The position numbers were made by a program, and so were the translations under genes. A stretch of 64,000 nt of DNA from Cucumis sativus (taxonomy: Eukaryota > Streptophyta > Magnoliopsida > Cucurbitales > Cucurbitaceae). The stretch spans positions 1,612,001-1,676,000 of the forward strand of contig NC_026655.2 of NCBI RefSeq assembly GCF_000004075.3, written 5' to 3'. The notes beneath the pieces are model-generated. The model was not told the DNA's origin. It worked only from the letters and a program-made list of their open reading frames with translations, and searched no databases. This document shows, piece after piece, positions 24,868 to 37,500 of the stretch (the first letter of the stretch is position 1; each line of letters begins with the position of its first letter).

Positions 24868-26868
24868 TTACAAAGAACCTTCTTCATTATATGGCAATTT
24901 GCAGGGGGCCAAACGGTCTTTAGATTTATATTGCCCAAGCACTTCAGAAACTGTTCTACAACGACATTGGTTCCCTGGCCGGATTACATCTCCGTAAACA
25001 GCCATTTCAATTATGTCAAGCTCCTTATCTGCAAGGAATTATGAAACCCAAATACATCATATATGGATGTGAGATAGACGCGAAAAAACCTTGACGCATC
25101 AACTGTTTTAATCAGATTCTATAATATAGACTACCATGAGATGGTCAAGCGTTAGTGGTTCAATAGGGGAGCGAGTTCTCCATCAGTCTTTTGGTGAGAA
25201 TGATTGCTTGCTTTGAGATGTTGGGTGTGCGATTAAATGTGAGATTGATGAGGTAGAGAAATAACTGTGGTTAGGGAGAGGTGGAGGAGAGATATCCAAT
25301 TGATGTTTAGCCTTCCATTTCAAACACATTTTGTAATTACTCTTTATGCACATTCTATTCAGTAGGTGCAGGCTTGTTTTTTTTTCTTTTTTGTACGCCC
25401 TTACATGAGAAAATAGTTTCTATACAAAAAAAAAAATGTCAAAGGAGTTTCTTTGGTGGGTTGGTAACAAAGTGACTTTCTTGAGATGCATGAAAGCAGG
25501 TTTCAAAGGGAAAAGCACAATGAACTAAGAGGTGACGATCTTATACACAGAGAGTGCCCTTGTCTGCTTATGCACAGCAATTTAATTATACTACATCATT
25601 CAATGAAATTTTCATAAGATATTAGAATTCATAACCTCAAGGAGGTGAGTTTATACTTCGAAGTTCTAGACAGCAGCCTACGGAGATTCATCACTTAAAG
25701 TTTCAGATGACCTAAAATACAAGAACTCGTTTGTTTTAAATTTTTAATCAGAAACTACCACCAGAAATGACAGCTAATATGGGACAGGACAACAGATCTT
25801 TCTAAAACAATTGAAACTTCACTTTCTAGCACTTTCCTGAAACTGTAATGATGTTTCTAGATCACTTTCCCCGAAATTGTCATCAAGTACCAACAAAAGT
25901 TAAATAAAAGCACAACAGCCAATCAATTGTCTCACGGTATGGCTGAGCAACTTTACAGAAACTACAGATTTTGAGCAACAAACCATATGATTACGTAAAA
26001 GCTGATGAACATTTGGCCATATGGGGCAGCTAAGAAAAAGAGATCAATGCCAAAAGTTATATTTTACTGGGAGAAATTGCAATAACAAAACAACAGTAGG
26101 GTGAACTACTTTGGTATTCGAAACGGATGGTTTACTCGTAGCTTAAACAAGCATGAATTTGAGAAGTTCTTGCATTGAATAGTACGGCAGAAAGAATTTG
26201 CGAAAAATTATAGGCAGTACGGAAACTAGAAAGTGAGATATATGTAAATCTGATTTTATGTAACTTGGTATCGGCAGCTCATAGATTACCAGCCAATAAA
26301 TGGATATGAAAAATAGAAGAATATGAATACCAAAAGAAAGAATTGGAGCAGGATGAAGAAGTACCAGTAAACTTGACATCACACGAATAGCCTTTCAACT
26401 CAGACGTATCAACATCGTCTTTGTTCGATTTGAATCTGTTTACTCTCGTCTGAAGAATCTGGCAATTATCCGCCGTGGATTCGCCTCCTGCAAACAGTCG
26501 CCGAAAAATTTCATCACAATCCAAACTAAACCCTGAACTCAACAGCAGAAGCAAAATTTCTCAAATCGGAATCAGAAACCAATCGTCGACTAAAGAATCA
26601 TACTACCTTTAGAGTAAGGGACAATGTGATCATACTCAAAACAGAGGCAGCCCTGGCAGTTACAGAAGCGCTTACAGACGACATTACCAGCGGCGTCCTT
26701 ACGCCAACGCTCGGGATGCCGCCCAGGGACAACATCCGCCTTAGCCCAACAACTAGCTTTCGCTTTTGCGTCGAAAAATCTTGGCCGTTCGTCCCCACTT
26801 CCGGAGCCACTATCTCTTTGCCCGCCGCGGGAACGAGTCGGTGACGGCGAACTGGAAGTAGCTTCCAT
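24868..26868 (-). CDS. HNH endonuclease domain protein
   Basis: Small plant HNH-domain protein, three exons (minus): 26607-26868, 26365-26487, 24868-25028, phases 1/1, total 181 residues. The N-terminus is Ser/Arg/Gly-rich and disordered (1-30). Then come FFDAKAKASCWAKADVVPGRHPERWRKD split over the Trp/Arg segment, a Cys-rich stretch CKRFCNCQGCLCFEYDHIVP (about 65-84) and GGESTADNCQILQTRVNRFKSNK, the ββα-metal fold with His of DHIVP and Asn of DNCQIL. The usual last His is not present (VNRFKSNK), an HNN-like variant. Exon 3 (DKELDIIEMAVYGDVIRPG... to GSL stop) lies 1.3 kb downstream of exon 2 and was found by homology to plant relatives as I recall them. An upstream ATG at 26918 opens a different overlapping frame; 26868 is chosen because it leads into the domain. 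Cellular role unknown; nuclease activity is inferred. Confidence 0.88.
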
Positions 26869-26929
26869 CGGAGTCGGGACGCCGTCCAGCAGACAAAAAT
26901 GGAAGAAACTGAAGACATTGGATCATTCC

Positions 26930-28140
26930 GTTCTTAAATTACGCCGATCATTGCCCCTCGACTCTTCTTTCAGCGGGCCGACTCACCGCCCACAATCTGA
27001 ATGGGCCGAACGGGGAAATTGGAGAAGGCCCATTAAGAGCCCACTTTATAACAATACAGAAATCGGACGCAAATAGATAAATAGCAAAAGTTAACTTTCT
27101 ATAAAAATAGCAAAATTATATTTTATAAAAATAACAAAAATAAAGGATTACGAATATGAATTAAATGAGATTTTTTTGAAAAAGCATGTGATTGATATTT
27201 GTAACATGATCTATATCGACCAATATTTGCAGCATGATCTATAGTGATAGACTATGTGATTGATAAAATTTGACAAATTTTACTATATTTGTAAATTTTT
27301 TAAAATTGTGCTATATAATTAATTAATTTGAATTTAATTGCTAAATTTGCAACTATCCTTAAATATAATATATATTTTAAGTTTTAAGTTTAACTTTTTA
27401 AAATATTAAAACATAAGAAATTGCATTGCATTTATCAAATATTTGATATAATATTTCTAAATATAGGAAATGTTATTAATCAAATATAAAATTAAATTAA
27501 TTAGGAAAACTCCGATGTCTTTCGTTTTCAAGTCAAAATCATTTCAACCAAACAAATCAAACAAATCTTTAATATCTATTTTGAGGGTGCCAACAACTTA
27601 TGATATTTATCAATTAATCATCAAAAATAGTATTTTGTAAAAAGGCATTTTAAGCAAAAAGAATTTGATAAAAAATACTGTAAAAGAGTTTTGGAGAAAT
27701 AAAAAGTGCTAAAGTAAATGTTTTCTAGAGTAGTTTTTGTTTTTATATTTTAAAAATTAGTTATTTGGAAAAATGCGCAATAAATTTTTTTAAAATTAAA
27801 AATTGTTTAAGAGTGATAATTGGAATAATGATTTTAGAGAAAATGAAAGATTTTGGTAAAATTAATTTATAAGCCATCAAAATTTCATTTTATTTCAACT
27901 TTTAAAATTAATTTTCAAATATTTAAAATAGTGTCCATTATGTTATTCAAATTTTTTTTGCTAACTTGATAACTTAACATGCATAAATCACATTTTTATA
28001 TTCTATAAATAGTATAGAGTAAGGGTTTGCTCACGTAATTTGTTAGTAAGATAGATCAAATTTCAAAATTGACGAAAAATATATGTTAATCCTTTCAAAA
28101 TTAAATTTTAATGATATGAAGAGTAGGTGTAAGAGAAATC
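26930..28140. other. Intergenic sequence with a dispersed repeat copy
   Basis: The divergent interval between the HNH gene (minus) and PAM16 (plus). 27075-27360 contains ATAGCAAAA, GATCTATAGTGATAGAC and TTTACTATATTTGTAAA motifs of the hairpin repeat family also seen at 6172 and 56125. The rest is AT-rich without recognisable content. Confidence 0.5.
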
Positions 28141-28189
28141 ATTCAAATATTTCTTGTTAACCAAGAATTTTCTTTTACATAAAAAGAGC

Positions 28190-28563
28190 GAAAAGTGGCA
28201 AACAAAATGGAAAAAGAAAATAGAAAAAGGACAACGAAAGAATCTCTTACCCTTGTTGCCGTCACCCCCTTGCTTAATCTCCTTCGCCGGCGATCACAGG
28301 CCACCAGCGGCGAGCCTACCAAGAGCGGCATCGGCGGCCTACAGACTTCTGCGACTCATTTTTCGCAAACTCACCCACCAATCTAACGTGCAGCGTGAGC
28401 ACGACTTCGAACGGCTTTGCCTAGGCCATTGCAGCGTCGTTTCTCTCCGTTTCAGAAATATTGGACGTTGACCCTCATTTCGATTGGGCTCGAGTCAGTT
28501 TTCCCATAACCAACAAGTTCGGACGTTTTCGAACACCAGCCAGCAAGAATCGCAGCCTTTTCG
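28190..28563 (+). promoter_or_regulatory. Probable 5' leader exon of the PAM16 gene
   Basis: A GC-richer patch ends at a good donor (TCG|GTAACT, 28564). Together with an acceptor near 29641 (TCAAG) it would form a non-coding first exon and a 1.08-kb leader intron before the short exon carrying the start codon. Inferred; a repeat origin of this patch is also possible. Confidence 0.4.
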
Positions 28564-29656
28564 GTAACTTGTTGCTCTAATTTCTTTTTATAATTAGATT
28601 TAAGCGTTGGGATGTTATTCTGAACTCTAGGAACTCACCGGTTGTTGTGTTTGAGTCGGTTTTGAAGTATTTGGATTAAGGTTCTATAATCATTAACGCC
28701 TTGAACCGTTTTAGACTCGATTAAAGTGTGATAGATAAGTGTTTTTATCTGCGAAAGCTTGTTGTTTGTAGCTTCGAATTAACTCGAGGTTGGTTTTTGT
28801 TGATTTTAGCTATGAGTATCCCTCTTGAACACTTTTTTTTTTTTTATTAAGTTTTTCAAACTGTGTTCTAATTTCTCAACTTTGTGTTATTTGTTTAGAC
28901 TTCGAGGAAGTCGATATTCGTTCAAAAAGTGATTTTGGATTGAGCATAATAGGATTATTGATCGAGTAGTTTCTACATCTCATCCACGATATAAATTTTG
29001 ATGAAGAAATGTTTTGACTATTTTGTTTCGATAGAAAATTGAGAGTATATTTTATGTGATGATTGACTGAAAGCGTTTTGCACATCTTTAGTTGATTTTA
29101 TCAAATGAAAGTATGCTACTGTTTTGATTGATAATTGGAAGTGTTTTGATTGTTTTTGAATTGAAATTGTTTCTACTTTTGTTTTGTTACTTCTAAAAGT
29201 TATTGAAAGGTTTGAATGGTTTGATTAGATTAATTCTTCTACTGAAATTGCTATTTGAAACTATGCGTTTTGCTTTTGGGCTGGGAAAGAGGACAATTAG
29301 TTACATTTCGTGTGGGTACCCCAGAGAGGGTTTATGTAGGGTTTGGAGGCATGGTGAAGGGTGTGAAAAATTTGGCTAAAGGCTGAGGAATTGGAGAGTA
29401 TTTTTTGGCACTCTCGATGGAGTCAAATAGTTCTATGTTTGTCTTTGCTTTGTTCTTATTTCCTTGCGTTAGTGAGCTTAGAACTCTGTTATTTGCTTGT
29501 TGTTTCGTTATCTGCAATATATGTTTTAGATCATGGAGACTTTCCCGTTTTTTGATTCTTGTTGGGATTTTCTGTTTATTGGGATTACCAGAAACCTAAT
29601 AGCTAGATAGCTGTTTTGATTGATTTTGCACTGCTGTCAAGGCCAGCCAACTAATC

Positions 29657-31465
29657 ATGGTATTTCTCATCTCTCTTTCTTTCCTCCTCTGACAGTCTGA
29701 CTTGACAGAGGATCAATTTCTAAGACACCGAGAAATAAATATGGAATTTAAAGCAGATGTCTAAAGCTTAAATTATGTTGTTAATTTTGTCTGAAGTATT
29801 ATGTTTCTATCACCCCCATTGGACAATTGGTTTTCCAAATTGATTATAGGTTATGGGTTACATTCATAGTTTTCATTTTGCCGTTGTTTTGGTGAGGGGA
29901 GGGACTAGAGAGAGTTAAGTCTTGTGGATATTTTTTGCATCACCACATATCATCTTTATTTTTTATTTTTTCCCCTCCTCGACTCTAAATATGTTGGGCT
30001 ATTTCTGAAATGATGCTGAGTTTCTTCTCCTCTCCGCTTTCTAAAGCATTTGAAATTAAACATATTTGAAATGTATATGTATATGTATATCACTTATGTC
30101 ATGTTTTTAAATTGTCAGACAAAATTATTGCATGATTTTTTAGCAACTTTGACAGAGGAGTAGTTATTGCATTATTTTTTAAGTTGTCTTATATTCATTT
30201 TAAGAACTTCATGTAAGAGAGCCTCTTTTCTTATATGTATTTGGACAGGCTGCAAAAATTCTTGCCCATTTAATTGTTTCGGGATCTGTGGTAATTGGGA
30301 GGGCCGTTGCTCAAGCCTACCAACAAGCCATTCGAAGTAAGTACATTTTTTTATTTCATCAATATCATGGTTCTTGGTGTAACATTTTTTGGCTGGCTTG
30401 ATGGAAACTTGACGTATAGAACAAAAGAAACCACCTCGTTTTTGAACTATTAGAAGCTATATTGTCAACTTGACATATTGAACAAAAGAAACCACCTTTG
30501 AAACTTTACGTATTGAACAAAAGAAACCACCAAGCTTTTTGCCATCAAGAACAGTTGCACAAAGTGTTAGAAAATTAATGTATTTGAGGGATGTTAACAT
30601 CTTGAATTTCTTCTTTTACATCCTTCCTCATCTTTGAATGCCTGAATAATGTCTTCTTAGACCTTCAGTAAGTGGTCAAAAGAATTTGTTGTTTTTCTAG
30701 GCTGTAACATGAGCAACCGTTTTTGCAAATAAAAGCTAAGTTTTATATTGCACATATTTTATAGTTATTATTCTTTTTGTTGACGAATAGCCTATTTGAG
30801 TGTTCATGGCCTGGATGATAGCGTACTGCAGTGCCAACATTTGGTCACCCTTGAAAGGCTGAATAATACCTTCCTTGATCTTTGTAGAAAATGCTTCTAT
30901 TGAATATATTATTTATTAGTTTGGTCAAATTTGGTTGTTTATACAAAGTTCTTACTTCTTAATGTGGGAGAGTTTGACACAGTTTAGTTGTAGACGATTA
31001 TGCTTAGTATCAAATCTCTTTTATGTGTTGAAGATGCTTCAAATTCCGGTGTTGCTCAAGAAACTATACGAAACACTGTTCGTAGAGCAAGCAAAGTGAT
31101 GACAGAGCAAGAAGCCAGGCAGATTCTTGGCGTCACAGAAGAAATGCCTTGGGAGGAAATTGTGAAGGTCAATTCTCTAATGCTTTTCACTAACATAGTT
31201 CACTATACGTCTCATACTACCTTGAGGCTTATGCGTCACCTCTTCGAGTGAAAAAGTCTTAAGACAGCTTTAACATTTTGAAATCTTGATATTATGAATA
31301 TGTTTTTGACCATTCTTCCTACATGTGCAGAAATATGATGCTTTGTTTGAAAGGAATGCTCAAACTGGAAGCTTTTATCTTCAGTCAAAAGTCCATAGAG
31401 CCAAAGAACGATTAGAAACTCTCCATCATAGCAAAGGTCAGGATGGCCCTAGCTGTGTGTCCTGA
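29657..31465 (+). CDS. PAM16: PAM16/TIM16-like subunit of the mitochondrial import motor
   Basis: Four coding exons: 29657-29659, 30249-30336, 31034-31167, 31331-31465; phases close and give 119 residues. The start codon alone ends the first coding exon, and the next begins GCTGCAAAA (MAAKILAHLIV). The N-terminal hydrophobic segment is followed by IGRAVAQAYQQAI and a degenerate J-like domain TEQEARQILGVTEEMPWEEIVKKYDALFERN...FYLQSKVHRAKERLE. It lacks the HPD triplet, as Pam16 does. Pam16 pairs with the J-protein Pam14/Tim14 at the inner-membrane TIM23 complex and restrains Hsp70 stimulation. Plant homologues have been named TXR1 and MUSE5. Length matches the family (about 115-120). It stops before SCVS plus TGA at 31463. 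Confidence 0.93.
30406..30532 (+). repeat. Three 31-bp repeats in PAM16 intron
   Basis: Copies at 30406-30436, 30467-30497 and 30502-30532 share a core of GAACAAAAGAAACCACC with one to four differences. Spacing is 61 and 35 bp. The unit is non-coding and lies in the intron between exons 30249-30336 and 31034-31167. Confidence 0.75.
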
Positions 31466-32219
31466 AGAATCCATCATTGTTTTCTGCACATTTTTACTGA
31501 TTTTGTATAATTTTTGTTTTAATTGATGGCCAACATGAATGGTGAAATCGATGTCGTACTCTTTACTTTTACATATCATTTTTGTTCTAATACATAAATC
31601 ATCATTTGTGCAATTGCATATATGACATTGCACACATATCTAAATTGAGGACTTATTAATGATATATCTCTATCATCCAACATCAATGGATGGTTTACAT
31701 GCTTCCTTATTTTTTTGTTAGTATATATAATTAATATAGTTTATAAGAATCATCTTGTTTTATTTCGTATACTCTTAAGTGGTTCCTTACCTTCGTATTT
31801 TCTTACACGTATATTATGGAGGTACTTTAAAATATGAACACTAACTATATGGAAGATGTTTAATGTTTGTCTTTTTTTATTTGTCTTTAGACCATACTTA
31901 GAAAAACACCAACATTTTTTGACTTATTTACTTTTTACACTATATTCATTTTTACAATTTTAATAAAAGGACAAACAGGTAAATTTTAATGGAAAAGCTG
32001 ATTTTAACATATTTTAATATTAGGTACTTAGTGAATTGCACTCAACGACACACATGATAACCGACAAACTTCTATAAATAACAAATCACCATAAGTTTTT
32101 ACATCAATATATAATGAACTTTTGTCAACCTCATATATGTTAATCGTAAATAAATTTTGTTATAGCTCGTAAATAATTTTATTTTTGTTGTTACGTTAAA
32201 AAATAGAAAATGCCTGCAG
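31466..32219. other. Intergenic gap PAM16 to PMI-like gene
   Basis: 750 bp of AT-rich sequence between two plus-strand genes. It must hold the PAM16 3' end and the promoter of the next gene; no specific element is recognised. Confidence 0.5.
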
Positions 32220-32570
32220 ACAGATAAAGTAAAGCTCGAAATTGTCTTTACGACAGCGCCAAGAAGAAAAATGGAGAAACGCCTCCGTATTATTCCTCCG
32301 CCAATCACTTCCCAACACTTCGTTTCTGACGATTCCCGCCGCCGCCTTGTTACCTCCGAAATTCCCAACGGAGATCACTATTTCCTTCCATTTCAACATG
32401 ATCAATCCTCCCTATTCTACCCTCCTATTTTCTTTTCAACTTCCCCTCTCTTACATTTTCGCTTCCGATTCTTACAGGTACTGCTATTTCATTTCCATTC
32501 ATCTCCCTGCATAGTTTTGAAATTCTCATGGTTCACTTTCTTTTTTTTTTTTATTAGGTAAGTTCTGGAT

Positions 32571-34516
32571 ATGGAAAGAATGGGTGAGATAGATACGAAA
32601 CCTATTGATTCTGTTCAAGCCGGGATTTCTCTGTTTGGTGCAATAGGCGATCAGAATAAACACAAGATTACAGCCAATAACGTAAGGTTTTCTGTCGTTT
32701 ATTCCTTTGATCAGGTGTATTATATATATTTTTTCTTATGGTAATTAATTATAGTAGGTCGTCTTTGCGAAATACTTTTCAATTTACTGATTGCATACAA
32801 AGAGGAATAAGATGAGATGGTGTTGTTAAATAGAAGTACACCTATAAATTTCTTATATGATTTGTTTATTCTGATTGGTGTTGTTCTTGTTTGTTCTACT
32901 GTTGAGCTTCTACTTAATTTTTATTTGGTTTATATTTATATAGAATGATCTAGTTTATTTGTATTGTATTAACCAATTTTTAAACTCAGGGTGGGGATTG
33001 AACATTTATGGTTCATCTTTGTATGAAATCACTAAATTGAACCTATTGAAATCACTAAATCACTAATTTTTATGGTTCAGTAACCTATTGATTCTAGGCA
33101 ACTATGGTTCATAAAAAAATCTCTTACCAAGCACTAAGCGACCATTTATCATCTTAGGGGTATGAGAAGGAAAGAGAGGTTCAAGAGTTGGTGAAGGATT
33201 TGGCTAATTCCAAGGTTCAACTTGAAGCGAAGGATTCAGCTCACATGCAGGCTCTTCTCAAGCTGGAACAACAACAGAAAGTCATCAATAAACTTTCTGA
33301 GTTGCTGAAAATTGCGGAGAATAGTAGAGATAAATATGACTTTGAATGCAGCGAAGCTAGAGTCCTGCTCGATGAACTTGAACTAAAACAGAATGAAACG
33401 ACTGATCAATCCTTGGCAACTGAAAATTTTCAAGAGGAGCTTTGTATTGCTAAGAGTGAGTTGAAGATCAGACAAGAGGAGCTTCCTGGCATTGAAACAG
33501 AACTTTCAGCCCGGGGAGAGTCGGAGGTTGAGGATATTACAAAAATAAAGTTCCCGGAAAATAAGGAAAATGATTGCCTCTCAGAAAAAGAAAGAACTGT
33601 AGATCTCATAAGACACATCTCAGAATTGAATGATGCAATTCGTTTGTCAAAATTTGCTGCTTGTGAAGCAGAGAAGGAGATGTCTGCTGCATTATTGGCA
33701 AAAGATGCCGAGCTAGAGCTGGCTAAAGAAACAGTTGTTGTGTTGCAAAAGCAATTAGAAGAGACGAGCAAGCAAGCAGAATTGGACATGGGGCATAATC
33801 AACTGAAAGAAATAAACTTCGAAAATGAAGAAACTGAAAAGTTCAAGAACGAGATGGAAACACTTAAAAACCAGTTGGAGAAGATGGAACTTGAAATGAA
33901 TGAGATGAGAGAAAGAGAAACTAATGCTGAGGTTGAAATTGCATTGCTGAAATCTGAGCTTCATAAAGGAAGGTCAAAAATTGCAGCATTAGAGGCAAAT
34001 GAAGCCAAAGCTGAGAGTTCAAAATCCAGCCTTCGTCCACTTTATGAGAGAAACTCTTCAAGCATGGAAGAAGATTTGAACCTTGAAGTCAACGAAAGAA
34101 GGAATGAGAGTGCCACCATAACAGTTACTTCGAAGGATTACCAGTCGTCAATTGAGAATATTGACCAAACCTCTAAACTCTCACCAGACAAAACTTCTCA
34201 TCATAATATCAATTGTGAGTGCACAGATGAATTAGAAAAGTTGAAGAAGGACCTAGAAGCAGCAACCATAAGAATTGGGGAGTTCCGGTCACGTGCAGAA
34301 CAGGCTGCCACTAGAGCTGAGATGGCTGAGAAAGCAAAAGAAGCCATTGAAGACCAGCTAAGAAAATGGAGAGAGCATAAACACAAAAAAAAGGCTGCTC
34401 TTGCTGCCATGAAGGAAGTATCTGCATCAGCACCACCAAAGTTCAATTCTTCATTGTATGGAGACACCAACACAGTCTATCAGCCTTTAGGTAAGGTTCT
34501 CAACTTAAAATTTTAG
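32571..34516 (+). CDS. PMI15: WEB/PMI family coiled-coil protein (PLASTID MOVEMENT IMPAIRED 15/2-like)
   Basis: Two coding exons, 32571-32681 and 33158-34516 (phase 0), give 489 residues. A non-coding exon about 32220-32477 followed by an 80-bp intron (acceptor TTATTAG at 32557) probably precedes it. The N-terminus has VQAGISLFGAIGDQNKH, like the short motif opening WEB/DUF827 proteins. Most of the rest is heptad-rich coiled coil (about 40-280 and 330-415: KLEQQQKVINKLSELLK, ELEKLKKDLEAA). Near the C-terminus are a basic patch RKWREHKHKKKAALAAMKE and an end PLGKVLNLKF. PMI2/PMI15 and WEB1 act in light-driven chloroplast movement and actin organisation. It is shorter than the Arabidopsis members (about 570-600). 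The paralogue assignment (15 or 2) is tentative. The alternative ATG at 32580 is in frame. Confidence 0.8.
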
Positions 34517-37500
34517 TTTCTAAAACTTATACAACCAAAATAGATATATGGAAAAAGCTTATACTATTATTCTCCGATACACCTTCCAAAAGGAATACCC
34601 TATAGGATTTATGTGATAAAAGTAAAACTTCAATCATCAAACCCCATCCACATGGGCCTGAATGTGGATAATGGGCTAGAACAATTTAGGCCCATTGGCT
34701 AAAATGATAAAATGACAAACATGTTCATGTTAAATAAAGGCTAGCTTGATTAGAGAATTTGCTTTCTAGGAAAGGTCCCACTCTCAATCACCCAAAAGAC
34801 TTTTAATAGTGCTGGGCATCTATCACTTTGCTTTATGGGTTTGAATCTTGAGACCTTCATGGCTTTACAATTCAACATAACTATTTATATTTTGACAAAG
34901 TTGTGTTCCCTTTACCAATTCCCCATTCTATCTCAACAAAGTAAGCTATCTACTTTTTGTTGTTATCTAGAGAATGAAGAAAACTTTCCACCTTATTGAA
35001 ATTGCTTTAGTTTTGGTTCCAATGTAAATGTACCTCCTCTTTCATGGAATAACAAAGTAAAAAAAAAAAAAAAATTCGAAAACAATCAAGGAAATTACAA
35101 GGTTTCTTCTTTAGATTCGATATCTTTAAAATTAATGTCAAATCAGAAAATTGATAAACGAAAAATTATTTACTAAATATTGCTATATTGGTATTGAATT
35201 CTCTTGCTACCTATATTTCAAACCCTACCTTCAATTTACTGTTTCTTTCCCAATTTAATAGAATTTTATAAATTTAATTAGTGAAAATGACAATTTTTTA
35301 GGTAAACTAAAAACCCCTAAACTAAATTCAAAAGTTAGTATGAGTGTGTGATCTTAAATGCAAGAGTAAGTCTTTCTTTGTTATCATTTGCTCCTTGCTA
35401 ATGTTTACAAAAACGAAGCTAAATTAAGCTTTTGTTTTTAAAATTACTTAAAAAGAGATGCAAATTATTTTAAGAAATTGAAAAGCAAAATTTGGTAAAA
35501 CTATTTGCTTTTGGAAAAGTAAGGAAGAAGGTGGAGGAAATTTGAAAGGAAGGTGTGTTTGTGAACACTGATTGATATGAAAAGAAAAAATAATGAAGAA
35601 AGAAAAGAAAAGGTTCAAAATTTATAGTCTTTGTCTCTTATTTTTCCAAAAAGTGTTCTTTTTGGTCAAAAGCTGATAATAAAATCCATTTTTAAAATTA
35701 TTAATAGTGATTTATTATTATATTTACAGCTCAAAGTTGAATCCAAACAATAATCATTCATTTTGAAGTTTCCATATTAATTTAGAGTTGTATTGTATGC
35801 ACCACCAACTGTTGGCATTTAATTTCATCATCAATTTTCATCTTCTATAATAATCTATTTCATTGATTAAATTCACTTTAGCACACAATAATATTATATT
35901 TTTCAACACTGCAATTAAATGATTCTTTTCTTCGTCTTCTTCCTCTTCTTCTTCTTCTTCTTTTAAAAATAATTCTAATAAATGAAACCTCCACGTGAAA
36001 ACATCATTTTGCAATCTCAATAGTTATTGAAAAAGATATTTTGTAATTAATACCTCATCTAACAAAATAGGCTTCCACTTAAATTAAAGTTTGGTTTATT
36101 TACTGTATGCACTTTTGTAAAGAAAGTAAAGAAATTTTTTTAAAAATGCCTTTCTAAAATGGAACTAAAACTGAAATCTAATACTCAGTAGCATAATATA
36201 TTGTGGTTTCCAGCTTGTAATTTTACCAAATTTGGTCTTCAAAGTTGATTTAGAGTAATGGATATTGGGTAATGGCCATACATATCTCTCTTTTCTACTT
36301 TAAGTATAATAAACTATATCTACACTTTTTACCCACAAATCTATATCGGTTGAGATATGCGAACCTTAACACGATCCTCCATAAACATCAACCATTTTTT
36401 AAAATAAAACTTCGATCTTTAGATTTATGTATTTTAGTGTATGTTTTGAAGTAATCATTCAATCAATTTTGTCGAAACATATATTTAATTATTTTTGTTC
36501 GGAGTGATTTTATACCCAAAATCTCAATCCATGCCTTGAAAGTTTGTCAATGGATGTTGGGATATATATGATAGTTGTGAGAGATTGAATGAAAAGCATA
36601 ATTTATTTGACCATAAGTACAAATATTTGAAACATCGTGTACGTCATGTTAAATAATTTTCTCATATTATCGAAATAATAAACACTAAAATTCTATATAG
36701 ATAAATACAAATTTTGTTGTCAATGACTAATGTATTCAAACTAGCTCGGTTTATGATGAAAGCAAGAGATTAAATTAAAATTGTTGAATGGAAATGTGTT
36801 TTTTAAATAAAATAAAATAAAATAAAAATAAGGCCCATTAAATACCAAACCTTGAAATATTTTATTATAAAGTGATATTTTCTTTATATATAAGAACTTT
36901 TAAGCAAAGTTGTATACTTCAACAACTAAATTGAGAAAAAAGAAAAAAGACCCTTTAAATTCAAGTTGATTTTATAATTTGCAAGTACACCCATGTACTT
37001 TTTTCTATTAACATTTTTGTCATTAAGTATTTTGGTATGACCAAAATGGTCACTTCCACCTAATTCAAATGGTTTTAATTCTTTGTGTTTCTTGTTTCTA
37101 GTTTTTTGTTTTTTAAAAACAATAAACCATGATAAATATTCTTTCTCAATTTTAACATCACTTTCTCCCAACTTCCATCTTCTGTCTTTTCCCTATTTCC
37201 CTATTTGTTCATCATCATATTTTAAAATATCGTTTCAATTCATCCGTTTTAATTTCGATTCATTTTTATTACCCCACATTCAGAAGTACAATTTTAAATT
37301 TTCAAACTCTATTTTCATATATGCTATTAAATCATTAATAACCACAATATTCGAAAAGAAAATTAACCGTAAAAGAATGATAGATAATACGGTTGCTTTT
37401 AATTATAACAAAATAAATAAGAATATTTACAAATACTATCTATACTATTATCACCTATTAGATGCTTTTTTTAAATGAAAATATTACTGATACATCAAAA

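Noticed and set aside
24829..25044. Plus-strand 71-residue frame
   Set aside because: It lies opposite the third exon of the HNH gene, whose minus-strand reading is clearly the conserved one.
28154..28471. 105-residue frame before PAM16
   Set aside because: No homology recognised and ends before a donor site; better read as a leader exon or repeat.
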